Source of the DNA: Ilyonectria destructans
Lineage: Eukaryota > Ascomycota > Sordariomycetes > Hypocreales > Nectriaceae
DNA: 64,000 nucleotides
Direction of reading: 5' to 3'
NCBI GenBank assembly: GCA_020740775.1
Contig: JAHEWK010000005.1
Coordinates: 3,472,001-3,536,000, forward strand
Positions 33,890 through 44,500 of this stretch are shown here, in pieces. Under the pieces are notes generated by a model, which had not been told where the DNA came from, did no database searches, and saw only the letters and a list, made by a program, of their open reading frames with translations. How positions within the stretch are numbered: the stretch's first letter is position 1; every line of letters begins with the position of its first letter. Made by a program: the position numbers and the translations under genes.

Positions 33890-35712
33890 GGGAATTCAGA
33901 TGCTCAAGGCGATCTTGGGGCTGTTAATAGGCGGAAGCTGTCTAGGTAAATTTCAGTCTGTCTTGTAGGAGTGGTAAACTTCTTTTGGGACTGGCATGAC
34001 CCTTAAAGTCGGGAGCTGAGGGGTTAAATGCGGGCTACAAGAGCTTCGTTTGTGTCGACTTCTTCGAAAGAGGCTGATGTAGAACGGTGTGAGTACATAT
34101 TTCTAAAGAGAATCAGCTGAAAGTGACACTTCCCCTTCGTGCAAAAAGTGGCGGCGCATTATCGATCTGAGTGGTCATTATGGCGCTTTTTCGGTGAGGA
34201 CGTGGGCCAAAACACCTTCAACTGCACTAGCTAAGGCATTATTGTGCGTGTGGCCGGGTCTGGATGAAATGAATACCATCTTGGCCTTGACCAAACCCAC
34301 CTCTGCGCAAATCGTGCCTAGCTAAGTCTGCCTAATGCGGACGATATGTTTTGTATCATCGGTTCGGCCGAGGACTGACATTTCGACGTGCGATGCTTCT
34401 TTTGCATAACTCCATAACCAGCACCAAGATCACCTATCGGGAGGCTCTAAAAAGCGTCTACAGAGCCGCAAACGCACTGCTTGGTCACTACAACCCTAAA
34501 ATCAATTCTAACATTGGATTCGAGCTCCGCGACACTAGTTTACCTAGCCGGCGATGTCGCAGCTAGGGTCTAATTCACGCGGCTTGATTTGCACCATTGA
34601 ACCAAAAGATACCTGAGTCATAGGAGTCCCTTAGAAGTAGCGTCCCGGGTTGCCAGGATAGTCGGCAAACGCTGTCGTTGCCAGCTTGCACATTGCCCAT
34701 ACAATTTGGTCGGTAATCGAAGGATCCCTCCCATCCCTCTTGTTCTTCTCTCCTCCATGCAACCAAGTCAGCCAGCGCACTGCTGAGCAAACGGGCGGCG
34801 GCGCAAGCTGCGGGGGCGCGGGCCGAGGCTATAGTTCTAGACCACAAGATCATCACCGGACACACACATACACACATAAGTGCGCCTTGGCAATGTGGCT
34901 TAAAACCGTGGGGCTCATTACTAGATCCAAGTTGCTTGATCTTCACCATCAGCGATGTTTAAATTTGGCGATGGATATGCGCATGGCCGCCCACGACATG
35001 CACACATTAGTTTCTCTGCGCTTGGAAGCATTAAGCGTATTTGTACTACTCAAACCCGCCAGGGATACGCTGCATCTTTCCGTTTGTGATTAAGATTGAC
35101 TGAAGTAGCAGCTCTTGCCAGAGCACATCAGGCTGTCATGTCTCAGCCCCCAATAATGCGATGACAACACAAAATGGCACGGGGCTGCACAGGAGCTCAC
35201 GCTAGCGCGGTGAAAGTGGCTGCAGCTCCTCATTGCCTGGCTTCCTGCATACTCCTTAGTTAGCAGGTTCCACACTTTCTTCACCGGTTTCTTCGGCTTA
35301 GATAGAAGGCAATATCCACTACATGGATCTTTTCTACACTAGCCTCAACCAATGGCCCTGCCCAACCGTCTGACCCTTCGACTCAGCCTCTTCTCACGAT
35401 GTACGTCGTCGTTAAGGCACACGGCCTGCCCCTCCCAAACGCGGGTAGTAGGGGCCATGTTACTAAATAACTAATGCAGTGATTCAATAGCCAATGTAAC
35501 AGAAGACCCGAATGTGGCGTCCAATCGTTTGACTCCTACATACGGACTACGTGTATGCAGCTGGGAGCTGGCCGCAAGTGATCGGATGTATCCGTAATGG
35601 AAGCGGTCCTACAGGAATATAAATTTGGGCAGTCCTCCATTGAATTCGTCCTCTTTGAGACTGGACATCTCATACGACTCCCCAGGACCCTCCATCTACT
35701 ATAATCTATGCC
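33890..35712. other. 1.8-kb intergenic region, no gene seen
   Basis: Only short unrelated frames. It includes the promoter of the membrane protein gene. An ACACACATACACACATA stretch lies at 34861-34877. Confidence 0.5.
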
Positions 35713-37071
35713 ATGAGCTGCCAATTCGCCCCAAACTCTACAATCGTCCCTGGTGTAGAACACTGGCAATTCGTCAAGTCCATCGAAGCCAAAGTCATCT
35801 GCCCATCAACTTATCTGAGACCAGATCCGGGGGGCGCCTTGATCCCTTGGCTTTACGCTGTATTCCTCCTTCTCTTCCACCTCCCGGCATGTATTATACG
35901 TGCCCTGAGGTGGGAGTCTGCCCAATACCTCGCTCTAAGCCTAGCACTGCTCAGCGTCGCCATGTGCATCCAGTCCTACATGAGCACCAGGCTCGCGGCC
36001 AGCAAGGTGTTGGTCTGGATGCCATTGACCCTCATGCTGGACGTTGGCGCCATGCTGCAGATGGTTGTGCTCATCGTCGAAATGTATGAGCCCCACGGAA
36101 CTCGGAGGCTGGGTAATGCGCTGCAGGCATCTTTGGTGAGAATATGGCGCGCGTTTGTCGCTCGTGGAAATGAACTGCCTCCACAGGCTATAGAGCTACC
36201 ACTTGCAGGTATGTTTGTATGCTTGATGTCTTGAGAATACTCAATCCTTCCGCGCAGGTCTAATATATAGGAGTAGGATTGGATCATCCACCCACAGATC
36301 CAGCAGAGGCAGAAATAGCCGAAGCACCAGGTATGCTCTGAACTTATTGCATTCCCCCCCCCCCCCTTCGACCCCTTCCACACACGCCGCCCCATTGAAC
36401 AGGACTAATCAAAGGCAATAGGAGCTAATCTAGAAGATAACATACTGACACATGCGATCGTCGCCTTGGTGGCTTCTGCGCTCTTGGTGGCCCTGGTCAT
36501 CTTGCAAATATACGGCATTTACGCCGCAGCGAGCGGCTCAGTGGAGGCAAGCGGCTCAAACCTCACGGTTAAGTGGTGTTCGCCATCATTCCGCGATTTC
36601 GCCATTGCCATCAGTACTGGCGACTGCGAGATATATGAGGTTACCGGGAGCAGCAGCAACGGCATCGGCTGCATAAGCTTGCCGGCACAACAGCAGCGTG
36701 ACTGGCTGACCACCACGATCGCCGGCCTGGCGGCCGCGCTGGTCTTCCAAGGCTTGGACTTGGCACTTATTAGATGTGCTAGAGGCAGGCAGTGTCGGGG
36801 CGTCCAAATGCAGCGCCCGTGGTTTACCATGTTCGCCGGCGCCCTGTTGCTGGTGATTCTCATCGCGTTCGGGGTTTTCAACGCCGCGCGTCTACCGGTG
36901 GGTGTTACGGACGTTGTCTGGATATACCGCAAGGAACCCATGACCACTTTGGGGAGGGTTTGTCAAGGGAAGCTAAAAGCGCCGGGTTTGAGGGGCATGA
37001 TAATAGGTTGGACGGATGGACTGTTTGATGGGTGGGGCTCTGTCTATAACGGAAATGTAGTTCACCGTTGA
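35713..37071 (+). CDS. Multi-pass membrane protein of unknown function, 399 aa
   Basis: Three exons: 35713-36208, 36277-36330, 36422-37071. The introns are 68 and 91 nt, and both interrupt a Gly codon after its first base. The second intron holds a long C run. Six hydrophobic helices can be read: ALIPWLYAVFLLLFHLP, YLALSLALLSVAM, MLDVGAMLQMVVLIVEM, IVALVASALLVALVIL, TTTIAGLAAALVFQG and FAGALLLVILIAFGVF. The N-terminal 45 residues carry two Cys and should face one side. A polar Glu/Ala-rich loop in exon 2 separates the two halves of three helices each. No transporter or receptor signature is visible. I know similar unannotated integral membrane proteins in ascomycetes but not their role. Confidence 0.75.
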
Positions 37072-37472
37072 TGCTTGCGTTAAAGTCTTAGCTGCCTGTA
37101 TTATCCCTTCATAGAGTTGGATTCAGCTTCGATACCTTGCTTCACGCACGATCAAAATACCAATTAAAAGAACCCTGCCAGATAAGGTTGGGAAGTCCTG
37201 TAATGGTGAATGTAAGGATAAATCATACTGCACATATAGTCTTGCTATGTCCCGTGTCTTGAGATCGGCAAGGATTTTCTTCGATAGGTGATTGTAACGT
37301 ATATGATGATAACTGTCTACATTTCTGCCTAGTAGCGTATCAGATATCGCTTGCCTCCAGAGGGAAATCAGCACTTAGGTTTTCAAGGCCACAACCAATT
37401 TTCAAAGTCCAATATAGTTCTAACATATGATTTACTGCTTAAGAAAGGTAATAAAGACGAAATCTCATTATT
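37072..37472. other. 3' flank of the membrane protein gene
   Basis: No gene seen. Composition becomes more AT-rich towards the helicase relic. Confidence 0.5.
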
Positions 37473-39210
37473 TTGAGATCTGTATTACTGTTGTGGCATG
37501 CTGTTAACGTTGACAACTGGTGGAGCGTTACATTTCCTAATATGGTTAGTGCATTTGAAATAGCGAAGTTTAGCCGCACTACCCTTACTTGGAGGCACGG
37601 GCATTTGCGTTTGATTAGGGAAGCCCTATCGACGCAATCTGGGCGTCGGGTTGGTCGCTCTTATAGACGAGCTGACCAGATAATTGCGTTACGGTTCGAA
37701 CTACAAGCAGCTTCTATATCTCCTAAATAACCTCCAGAGCTATCAATTATTGTAGCTATTCTGGCAGCCTATCAGTAAGAATAATATTAATAACTATTAT
37801 AAAGTTATTAAGGAACTAATAGACCTAAGTACTATAGATGCCAGGCTGGAAGCAGAGCAGTATATAATACCTGAGGATTTCATTATAGACGTCCAGCTTA
37901 TCTTCAATAACTACTGGTAATTTAATAGTAAGAATTTGCTATAGGTGAAGTATACCAATAAGTTAGAGAAGTATATATAGGAGTAGGTACGTACAATCCC
38001 GGAATGGTCACATTTAGAGTAGTATAATGCTATAACTTAGTTAGCTTGAGTATATAATCTTAGATGCTAAGGCAGGGCGGAATATCATTAGCATACTGCC
38101 GACCGGGGCTGGAAAGAGCATACTATTCATACTGCCGGGCATTTTAAAAGATATAGGTACAAGTATTATTATAGTGCCGTTCGTTATGCTCATTGAGGAC
38201 TTAATAATACAAGTGAGAGAGGTAGGAGTAGACTGCATCAAGTTCAAGACGTCCATCAGCATAGGGCGCAAGAGCTTGCTGCAGGCTGCGAGGCTCATAG
38301 TCGTCAGCGCCGACATAAACTAGAGCCCGGAGTTTACGGTATATATAGACAGACTGCTGGCCGCAGGCTTACTGCAGCGGATCTTCATTGACGAGTGCCA
38401 CACCATCATCATAGACGCAAGCTGCCGGGTAAAGCTGGCACAGCTGCGGGGCTTACATCGATACGGGTGCCCGTTGGTGTTGCTGATGGCGACGCTGCTG
38501 TTTATGCTCAAGGACTGGTTCCGGGAGGAGATGCTTCGTGCCGCTGGCAACAACGCGGACGATACGGGACCAAACGACCAAGGCGAACTGCCAGTACCAG
38601 GTCGATCAGGTGGCGCCGAGACGCAGGGCGGTCGAGGAGCGCACGGTCGAGATAGTGCGGCAGCTGGGGTCCGGGATGACGGGCCATCAGAAGGGTGCAG
38701 CAGACCGGGCGAGGCAGGCATCGAGCAGGCGAGGTGGCCTAGTCCGTCATTATGCACGACAGACGGCCGCTGTGGGCAGACCGGTACAGTAACTTCGTAT
38801 ATAAGGTCAGCGGGGCATAGATAGAGGCGTTTATATCGACGCCGGAATGCCGATAGGCCGTAATTGCAGTATTTACGGACGGCAAGGCAGGCGAGATATG
38901 CAGAGATATTGTCGGGGTGGTGCTGTATAACTATTGCGACCAGGATAATAAGGGCGACGCCAATGCGGATGAATAGCAGTGACGACGATAGTGACAATAA
39001 TAGCAGTATCGTTGCGGTACGCAGCCCGCGCGGGACGGGGGCTCGAGTTTGGGAGTTACCCGCTTGTTTGGTTTGCAATCTAATAGAAATATTATTTTCT
39101 TACGCAACAAGCCAAGTTTGCTAGCCCTGCAAGACGCCGCTTCCAGTATGTATAAACTCCTCTTGGATACTGCAGCAGAGAAGGTCAAAGAATTCGCAGG
39201 ACGAAACTAA
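37473..39210 (+). pseudogene. RecQ-like helicase relic, RIP-like decay and internal deletion
   Basis: The plus strand keeps the helicase order of RecQ-type (telomere-linked-like) fungal proteins: ILPTGAGKSILFILPG (motif I, about 38090), TSIIIVPFVMLIEDL (motif Ia), RLIVVSADIN followed by a TAG, RIFIDECHTIIIDA (the DE-H box, about 38385), and then CPLVLLMATL (motif III). A frame change leads to KANCQYQVDQV and a further one to QQTGRGRHRAGE (motif VI, about 38698-38735). It runs on to ADRYSNFVYKV and EAFISTPECR with more stops. Motifs IV-V are missing, so about 60 codons were deleted. Upstream pieces from 37473 (FELQAASI, PEDFIIDVQLIFNNYW) probably belong to its N-terminus. The many TAG/TAA codons fit C-to-T decay. 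Confidence 0.78.
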
Positions 39211-40436
39211 ATAAGGGATATTAAGAGCCAAGAGAGTATAAGAGTATAGGTCGGTAATATATAGAGCGAGAGAGCTCTTACAGGTATTGCAGATAAAACA
39301 GAGAATAATTACTGCCAGGCCTATTAAAGCTACAGACTGTCTATATTAGTAATTAGTTTAGTAGGCTAGGTAGTTATATTTAACAATTATCTGTAAAATT
39401 GTACCGGATATACTTCTTGTGTCTAGGGATATAAATTAAGCCCTATTAGATAGAGCGCTAGCTAATTATCCGTGAGGTTAGGATACTTACAAGCCCTATA
39501 ATACTAATGGGTAGTCTCTTATTAACCTTCTTCTATATCTTATATATAGAAATTAACTAGATTCCAGTATCCCCCTTATCTGTAGCCCCAGATAGATACT
39601 ATTAAACGTTTTATTTAATACAAACGTATTTACGCAATAAGAGTATATACTGTTATAAGCTTCCACTTTAGGTTCTCTCCTTTAAGCTGGGCTTTAATTA
39701 TATAATTCTCTAACCCAAGTTAAGCTTATTTATACTTATCTTACTGAGATTTTAATTCTTAATATTCTGCTAGCTGTACTTAGGTAAGGTGAAATAACAG
39801 CTATAATTTATCTGCTATATACTCCTTTAGATCTTTTTAGCTACTGAATTAACTTTTAACCTCTTTTTAATATAAAATCCCAACTCTACTATAGCTTATT
39901 CTAGCTTTTAGAAGCCTCCTCTTTAAGATACTAGCCTCCAGTTATATTTAACCTCTCTATAACTAGATTTCCTCTATACAGACTATACCTACTGTTAATA
40001 AACTTAAATTTATACCTGCTGATAAAGCTTAATACTAGTATTATTCTCCACTCTTTTATAACTATACAATTTAGCTTTACCCTCTTAAATAATAATAACT
40101 ATTAACTATTAATATATAAATAACCTTAATTGGAATTTTCACTTAGAATATAAGCTGAATATAATTACTATTAGCTCTCTTCTATAAGAGCCTACTTATT
40201 AGTATACTACTAAAGAAGCTATTTAATATAGTAGCTAGAATTATTCTTATAGATAATTATTCTTATAGGCAATTAATTAATACTAGCTGTATATATAAAA
40301 AGAAGAATATATTTTTATCAGTCTATCTGCCTTTTATAATAATTAATATCTCTATTAAATTATACTATAGAAAGCTTAATAGCAGGCAGACTTAATATTA
40401 ATTACTCTGCTAAAAAAGAAAATTAAGGCAGACTAT
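39211..40436. other. AT-rich RIP-like desert, left of the retrotransposon
   Basis: Very AT-rich, TA-dense DNA with stops in all frames. No gene, no recognisable element. It resumes at 48892, so it was one block before the insertion. Confidence 0.7.
40432..40436. repeat. Target-site duplication ACTAT (left)
   Basis: Immediately outside the left LTR, identical to 48892-48896. Confidence 0.93.
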
Positions 40437-40878
40437 TGTAACGGTCGTGTTCTCTGGACTGCCGTATACGTGGTATAGGGTAGGCGAGAGACGGGTTGCT
40501 GGTGGATAAACCGTAGGTTTATGTTAGCAGATCGGTTAGGGCGTCACTTACTGGGTAAATGTTACGTCTGGTAATAGTCAAGCACAGTGATGCGTAGCGA
40601 GTCAAGGTGATTGAGGTAACCAAGTTGTATTGATAGCTGAGGTAGCTAAGAGTCTAGGAAAGTGCTAATGAACGTGTGTCTATATACTAGAATGATAGGT
40701 GAGGCTCACGGCGGTGAGCCTTGGAATCGCAGGTGAGCCGGAGAGGCTCACGCGTGAGCCGTAGAGGCTCACGGGTGAGTCCTTTAGTACGGCGTGAGCC
40801 GCAGTGAGGTGTATTTGATTGGGGGAAATTTGTGGGGTGCACGTGACGCCAGGCGTCTACGCGGCACGGGTCGTAACA
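40437..40878 (-). repeat. Left LTR (3' LTR of the element)
   Basis: 442 bp, TGTAACGG...CGTAACA on the plus strand. No difference from 48450-48891 found by eye. It contains the GGCTCAC/GTGAGCC inverted-repeat cluster at 40699-40806. Confidence 0.95.
40699..40806. repeat. GGCTCAC/GTGAGCC inverted-repeat cluster in left LTR
   Basis: About eight copies of the 7-mer GTGAGCC or its complement within 108 bp, including the perfect 16-nt palindrome ggctcacgcgtgagcc at 40745-40760. The same cluster lies at 48712-48819 in the other LTR. It could form RNA hairpins or bind a dimeric protein. Confidence 0.85.
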
Positions 40879-40895
40879 CGATGTCTCCCCTCCGT
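40879..40895 (-). other. Polypurine tract
   Basis: On the element strand ggaggggagacatcg lies directly before the 3' LTR, the expected plus-strand primer site. Confidence 0.65.
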
Positions 40896-40991
40896 TGGTC
40901 CTTGTCCCCAAGGCCAGCTACCAGGCCTGTTTCAAATTTCCTTCGTGCGTTCGCACTTAGTCCTGTATTCCCCTCATGGTTTGCTGACGAC

Positions 40992-41585
40992 ATGTCTACA
41001 GCTAAATCCACGAGAAACCGAAAAGCGCAGGCAGTCTTGATTGCTACTACGGGTTTCGTCGTCATGCCTTGTTCCTACTGTTCGCCGCGGAACTTGAAGT
41101 GCGTAATGAAGGAGGGCCACTCGAAGTGTGCCGAGTGCACGCGTCGTGGTCGCCCTTGCGACGGTCAGGGCATCTCCCTGGTGGCAGGTGAGGCTGTTCC
41201 GAGTTGTCCTGGGGTTTTGTTCGTTCTGATTTGTGGTGTAGCGGATCGTCTGGCGCTCGAAAAACAGCGTCTGGAAGCTGCCGAGGAGGCTACCGAGGAG
41301 GAACTGATCCAGCTACAACAACAACTGAACGAGCGTCTTTCTCGTTTGATGCGACTTCGTCGCCAGAAGCGACAGTTGGTCGAGAAGGGTACTCAGATGT
41401 TAAATCGTGGTCTCGCGTCCATGGACGAGTTGGACGAGACCGAACGGTTAGAGTCGGAGGCGGTGGTTTCTGCGCAGTCCGTCCTGGTGACGGACCTTAT
41501 TGACTGGAACGCCGTAGGTTCTTCGTTTGACTTCTCGTCTGGCGTTATTGGTGAAGGTTCTTCGGAAGGCGTTGCGCATGGTTGA
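40992..41585 (+). CDS. Antisense accessory ORF: Cys-rich finger plus coiled coil, about 198 aa
   Basis: An open frame on the strand opposite to gag-pol, between the left LTR and the end of pol (tail to tail, 4 bp apart). It starts at the ATG 40992; an earlier in-frame ATG is at 40881. Residues about 24-55 hold C-x2-C-x5-C-x8-C-x2-C-x6-C, a Zn2Cys6-like cluster. A long amphipathic Glu/Gln/Leu/Arg coiled coil follows from about residue 85 to 135, then an acidic tail with aromatic residues (WNAVGSSFDF). A 54-nt GT-AG segment at 41188-41241 could be an intron; splicing keeps the frame either way. Proteins of this layout occur as unnamed ORFs in many fungal genomes. Here it is clearly carried by the element. 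It could be expressed from an antisense LTR promoter and regulate the element. Confidence 0.72.
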   Translation: MSTAKSTRNRKAQAVLIATTGFVVMPCSYCSPRNLKCVMKEGHSKCAECTRRGRPCDGQGISLVAGEAVPSCPGVLFVLICGVADRLALEKQRLEAAEEATEEELIQLQQQLNERLSRLMRLRRQKRQLVEKGTQMLNRGLASMDELDETERLESEAVVSAQSVLVTDLIDWNAVGSSFDFSSGVIGEGSSEGVAHG

Positions 41586-41589
41586 GGTC

Positions 41590-44500
41590 CTAGAATCTGT
41601 CCCAATGCATATTTCCTGGGGTACTTCTTCGTTTGAGGAAGTCCTTTAGTTTGGCTTGACAATGCGTGAGGTGTTCGTAGGGTTCCCATGTATCTTCTGA
41701 GGGGTCGCAGTCTTCCCATCTCACAAGATATTTCGTTTTGTTGTTTTCTCTTTTCATGTCGAGGATTGTTTTGACCGTGAATTCCTGGTCATTCTCGACT
41801 TCCGTTTCTTGATTGTTGTCCCATGTTTTGACGTGAATGGTGTCTGCTGCTGATTCGAGTAATGAAATGTGAACGATTGGATGGAGCTTGACCTTTGGTG
41901 GTAAGTCCAGTTTGTAGTTGTTTTCTGAGATTTTTTCCAAAATTTTGTAAGGTCCGATGAATTTGAAGTCCAATTTGTTGTTCGGCCTTTTTGTCTTGAT
42001 GTTTTTTGTTGCGAGGTAAACCATGTCTCCTCTCTGGAAGATTGGTCCTTTCAATCTTTTCCTGTCGTAATATTTTTTCATTTGTTTTCTGACGAACTCC
42101 AGTTCCGTCTTCATTTCTTCGTGTAGCTGTCGTAGCTGGTCGGTGTTGAGGATTGCCTTAGCGTTCAAGGGTCCTTCTCGTGATGATCTGTAGGCGTCGG
42201 GGGTGAATCCGAAGTTGGCGTAAGCTGGTGTGAGCTTCGTTGTTCCTGAGGTGGATGTGTTGTAGGCCAGTTGCGCCGTAGGTAGCTTCTGGACCCAGTT
42301 GTCTTGCTCATAGTTGACGTAGCACCGTAGGTACTGTTCGACTATTTGGTTGAGTCTTTCCGTTTGTCCATCCACTTGTGGTCTCCAAGCTGTCGTGAGC
42401 TTGTGGTTCAATCCCATTTGGGCCATCAGTCCTTGCCAGAACTTGGATGCGAATGTTGTTCCTCTGTCGGAGACAATCTCCATTGGCAATCCGTGTATGC
42501 TGACGATGTTTCTTAAGAATACATAAGAAAGTTGTTCTGCGTCGGTAGACTCTTGGTAGGGTAGGAAGTATGAGAACTTCGTAAGCCTATCCACGATGAC
42601 GAATATGCTGTCGTAGAGTACTCCGGTTGTCGGGTCTTCAGATAGCGGGAGCTTGGTGATGTGGTCCATGGTGATGGATTCCCAAGGCCGTTGTGCTACT
42701 GGTAGTGGTTGTAACTGTCCATAAGGCTTGTGTCGTGGTGATTTTGACTTTTTGCACAAATCACATCCTTTGATGGTGTCTGAGACGGCTTTCTTCATTC
42801 GGGGGAATGAGTATGTTGTCCTGAGCCTCTCAAGGGTTCCGTTGATACCCTGGTGTCCGTGTACGGGATGTTCATGAACGTCCTGTACTAGTTGTTGTTG
42901 CAGTTCTTCGGGAACCTGCAATCGTTCCGTTCGTTCTTCCTCAGGTAGTGCGTCGTTGTACCCCTGGATTTCTTTTAGTAGTGGGTTGTCTGGTTCCACC
43001 GTGTGTGTCGCTGCGAGCGTTCTTCTGTCGAGCTCATCGACGAATCGTACTTTCTTCGCCGGTTCTGGGGGCTGTTGGGGTCCCATTTCTCTTTCTTCAC
43101 AGATGTCGCATCGTCCAAAGTCTGCTGGGTTGGTGATGAATCTCCAATGAAACCTAGTGTGTGCTTGGTTGAGTGTGAGTCCTTGTTTCTGGTAGTCCTT
43201 TATGCGTTCCTGGCCGAATTCAGGCATGCATTCTGGGGGTATGAAGGCTCGTTTCTCGTGGGTAGGTATTCCATGCTGGTAGTCATACTCGTGGGGGTGG
43301 ATGGCGTCGTTGTTATTCTCGTGACGATGGTACCGTCGTATCTTGTTTCGCCATTCTTCGTTTGGGGTTTCTAGCAGGTCTTCGTGTGCTATTCCGAGTT
43401 TCTTGTTGCACTCTGGGCATGCTGTCCGTGGGTAGTCGTCGTTTTTGGGTATCATGTAGTTGCGATGGAATCTTTCGTGGGCTTGGCTTTTTGTGAGCCC
43501 CTTGCTTTGGTAGCATTCCATTCTGTCCTTCAGAAAACTAGGTACTAGTCTCCGAGGTATGAATACTTGTTTGTGGTACGTTGGTATCCCACAGTCGTAG
43601 TCGAATTCGTTAGGAAACACTTCATCGTTGTTGTCGTAGAATGAGTGTTCCTTGCGGATCTTCGTCTGCCATTTCTTGCTGGGCATTTCGTTCATGTCGT
43701 GCCATTTTTCCTTGTACTTGTGGATGTTGGCGATGTATCTCTGTTTGAGATGTCCTTCCGGGGTCAGCTCAAGGAGTTGTTCGTTTTCCTTAGTGATGCC
43801 GGTGTCGAAGTCGGGTCGTCGGCTGATGGCGTCTGCTCTGCCATTTTCCGATCCTTTCTTGTGGATGATGACATAGTCAAATTCCGATAGGTATTCCGCG
43901 TAGCGAAGTTGCCTGCCACTGAGCTCTTGAGTGGTTGCAAAGTGTGAGATGTTCTTGTGGTCGGTGTAGACCTTGATCTTATGCTTGCTCCCTAAGAGGT
44001 AGTGTCGGAATTCTTTGAATGAGTTGACTATTGCGAGGAATTCTTTGTCGTAGATGGGGTAGTTGAGCTCCGCTCCGTGGAGTTTGTGCGAGTAGAAGGC
44101 GATTGGGTGCAACTTCCCGTTGATGTCTCTCTGTCCTATTTGGGATCCCAGACCAAAATTAGAGGAGTCTGTCTCCAGCTCAACTTCTTTGTCGGGGTCG
44201 AACATGACTAAGACTGGTTCGCTGAGAATTGCCTTTTTGATGTCGTTAAAAGCCTTTTGCGCCTTGGTGTCCCATCTGAAATCCACTCCTTTCTTCGTGA
44301 GTTCTGTGAGGGCGTGTCCGATACTTCCGAAATCGCGAATGAACTTTCGGTAGTAGTTGGCGAATCCCAGGAAGCTCTGTACTTCCTTGACGTTTTCGGG
44401 TTTCGGCCAATCTTTGACAGCTTCGATTTTCTTGCGATCCATGCGGATCTCATTTGGACGGATGGTGTGTCCAAGGAAGTCCACTTCGTCCGTGTGGAAC

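Noticed and set aside
33749..33949. Gly/Ser-rich plus-strand open frame
   Set aside because: It begins at GTG, has no domain, and the opposite strand has the more protein-like signal-peptide reading.
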